From: Aureococcus anophagefferens
Lineage: Eukaryota; Sar; Pelagophyceae; Pelagomonadales; Pelagomonadaceae
NCBI RefSeq assembly: GCF_000186865.1
Contig: NW_008705599.1
Coordinates: 124,607 to 139,046 of the forward strand
Direction: 5' to 3'
DNA: 14,440 nucleotides
The notes beneath the pieces are model-generated. The model saw nothing but the letters and a program-made list of their open reading frames with translations, was not told where the DNA came from and did no database searches. Below are positions 13,616 through 14,440 of this stretch, one piece after another; within the stretch, counting starts at the first letter, position 1; each line of letters begins with the position of its first letter. The translations under genes were made by a program, and so were the position numbers.

Positions 13616-14440
13616 ATGGAGGCCCCCAGCGCCGATGCATTCGGCATCCTGCACGTGCAGATCATCGCGGTCGCGGACCTCGCCGGCAGCCTCGCGACGG
13701 CGTCGGCGCTGCGCGTCTGCGCGCGCTTCGGGTCCGCGGAGCGGTCGACGGCGCGCGTCGCGGTATCCCAGGGCGGCGCCTACTTTGGGCGCGAGTGCCT
13801 GCGCTTCGAGGTGCCCCGCGGGCCCGGCGCCTGGCCGCGGACCCTCGAGGTGCGCTGCGTCGACGCCCGGGGCGGCGCGTCGGCGCGCGGCGCCGTCGAC
13901 GTCCGCGGCGCGCTCGTCGGCCGCGTCGCGCACGTCGACTCCGCGGCGAAGCTCGCGAGCGCCGCGCACGGGTCCTGCGCGCTGCGCGTGTCGGCGGCCT
14001 TCGACGTCGTCGAGGGACCCCTGCGGCCCGGCGACGCCGTGGAGCTCTCCGGCGCCGCGGCCGGCGCGGACGCGTTCCCGATCCCCGCGGCCGCGCGCCT
14101 GACCGTCGCGGCCGCGGCGGGCGGCGACGCGCTCCTGCGCTACGCCTGCGACGGCCGCGAGTGCCGCGTGGCCCTGCGGCGGCCCCTCGTGAGCCGCGCG
14201 GGTGCGGCGCCGCGGCCGCCCGGCGCCGGAACCGCGTCGCCGCCGCCGTCGCGGCTCGCGGCCGCGGCGGCGTCGCCGCTCGGGCGCGCGCTGGGCGACG
14301 CGCTCAGGGACCCCAACGCCGCCGCGCGCCGCGCGCGGAGCGGCACGGGCCTCCTCGCCGAGCGCTGGGCCGCCGGCGGCGCCGAGTGCGTCGGCGGCGA
14401 CCTCCTCTACGCCATCGGCGCCGCCGACGGGCCCGCTCGA
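13616..14440 (+). CDS. C2-like domain protein (3' partial)
   Basis: A frame without stops runs from ATG 13616 to the end of the window (275 codons visible); it continues outside. Near the N-terminus FGILHVQIIAVADL matches the opening strand of C2 domains ('G-x-L-x-V-x-V-x-x-A-x-x-L'). It is followed by LRVCARFGSAERSTARV, then FEVPRG and TLEVRCVDA, which have the beta-strand spacing of a C2 domain over about residues 8-95. The Asp residues that bind calcium in classical C2 loops are mostly missing, so calcium-independent lipid or protein binding is more likely. A second beta-rich segment follows, then a Pro/Ala-rich linker from about residue 195. An in-frame ATG at 13574 exists, but 13574-13615 has UTR-like composition and lies beside a possible acceptor (13582), so 13616 is preferred. 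Confidence 0.65.
   Translation, partial: MEAPSADAFGILHVQIIAVADLAGSLATASALRVCARFGSAERSTARVAVSQGGAYFGRECLRFEVPRGPGAWPRTLEVRCVDARGGASARGAVDVRGALVGRVAHVDSAAKLASAAHGSCALRVSAAFDVVEGPLRPGDAVELSGAAAGADAFPIPAAARLTVAAAAGGDALLRYACDGRECRVALRRPLVSRAGAAPRPPGAGTASPPPSRLAAAAASPLGRALGDALRDPNAAARRARSGTGLLAERWAAGGAECVGGDLLYAIGAADGPAR

Noticed and set aside
13509..14102. Plus-strand open frame of 197 codons rich in Arg/Ser/Ala
   Set aside because: It is the wrong frame of the C2-like gene. The frame starting at 13616 has the C2 opening strand, ordinary composition and stays open to the window end.

Overview
The window looks like nuclear DNA from a very GC-rich unicellular eukaryote. A pelagophyte alga close to Aureococcus anophagefferens is the best fit. 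The reasons are the extreme GC content of the coding DNA, very short intergenic gaps, several short introns, and above all six related AT-richer insertions of 170-205 bp. Each insertion has terminal inverted repeats and 8-bp target-site duplications, and each behaves as an intron. That is the hallmark of introner elements, non-autonomous DNA transposons that make introns. The species is inferred, not proven.

Layout, left to right: (1) 1-541 (+), the C-terminal part of a protein with a Tudor-like repeat. (2) 628-1377 (-), a small protein resembling the LURP-one/scramblase (tubby C-terminal-like) family. (3) 1530-7232 (+), a six-exon gene of about 1,559 codons for a large membrane protein with a Cys-rich EGF-like region, a GPS-like motif and about six membrane segments (polycystin/adhesion-receptor style). 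Its five introns are all introners. (4) 7234-9694 (-), a membrane-anchored tyrosinase-type copper protein with one introner and at least two short introns. (5) 9942-10589 (+), a VASt-like (lipid-transfer-type) protein with a C-terminal membrane segment. (6) 10809-12023 (+), a DHHC palmitoyltransferase whose C-terminus is an RGS-like domain. (7) 12073-12841 (-), an unrecognised small protein, probably of two exons. (8) 12859-13615, a lower-GC intergenic stretch with direct and inverted repeats. (9) 13616-14440 (+), the N-terminal part of a C2-like domain protein that runs off the window.

The genes do not form an operon. Neighbours are mostly divergent (sharing promoters of 150-250 bp) or convergent. 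One convergent pair has stop codons separated by a single base. Several genes share a membrane/signalling flavour, but no common pathway is shown by the sequence.

The most notable observations are the introner family and the DHHC-RGS fusion. The introners create introns in either orientation, because their inverted-repeat ends read CTG...CAG. The 5' donor is probably co-opted from the duplicated target site, and five of the six are then GC-AG introns. All exon boundaries given here come from frame consistency and splice-site inspection, not from transcripts.
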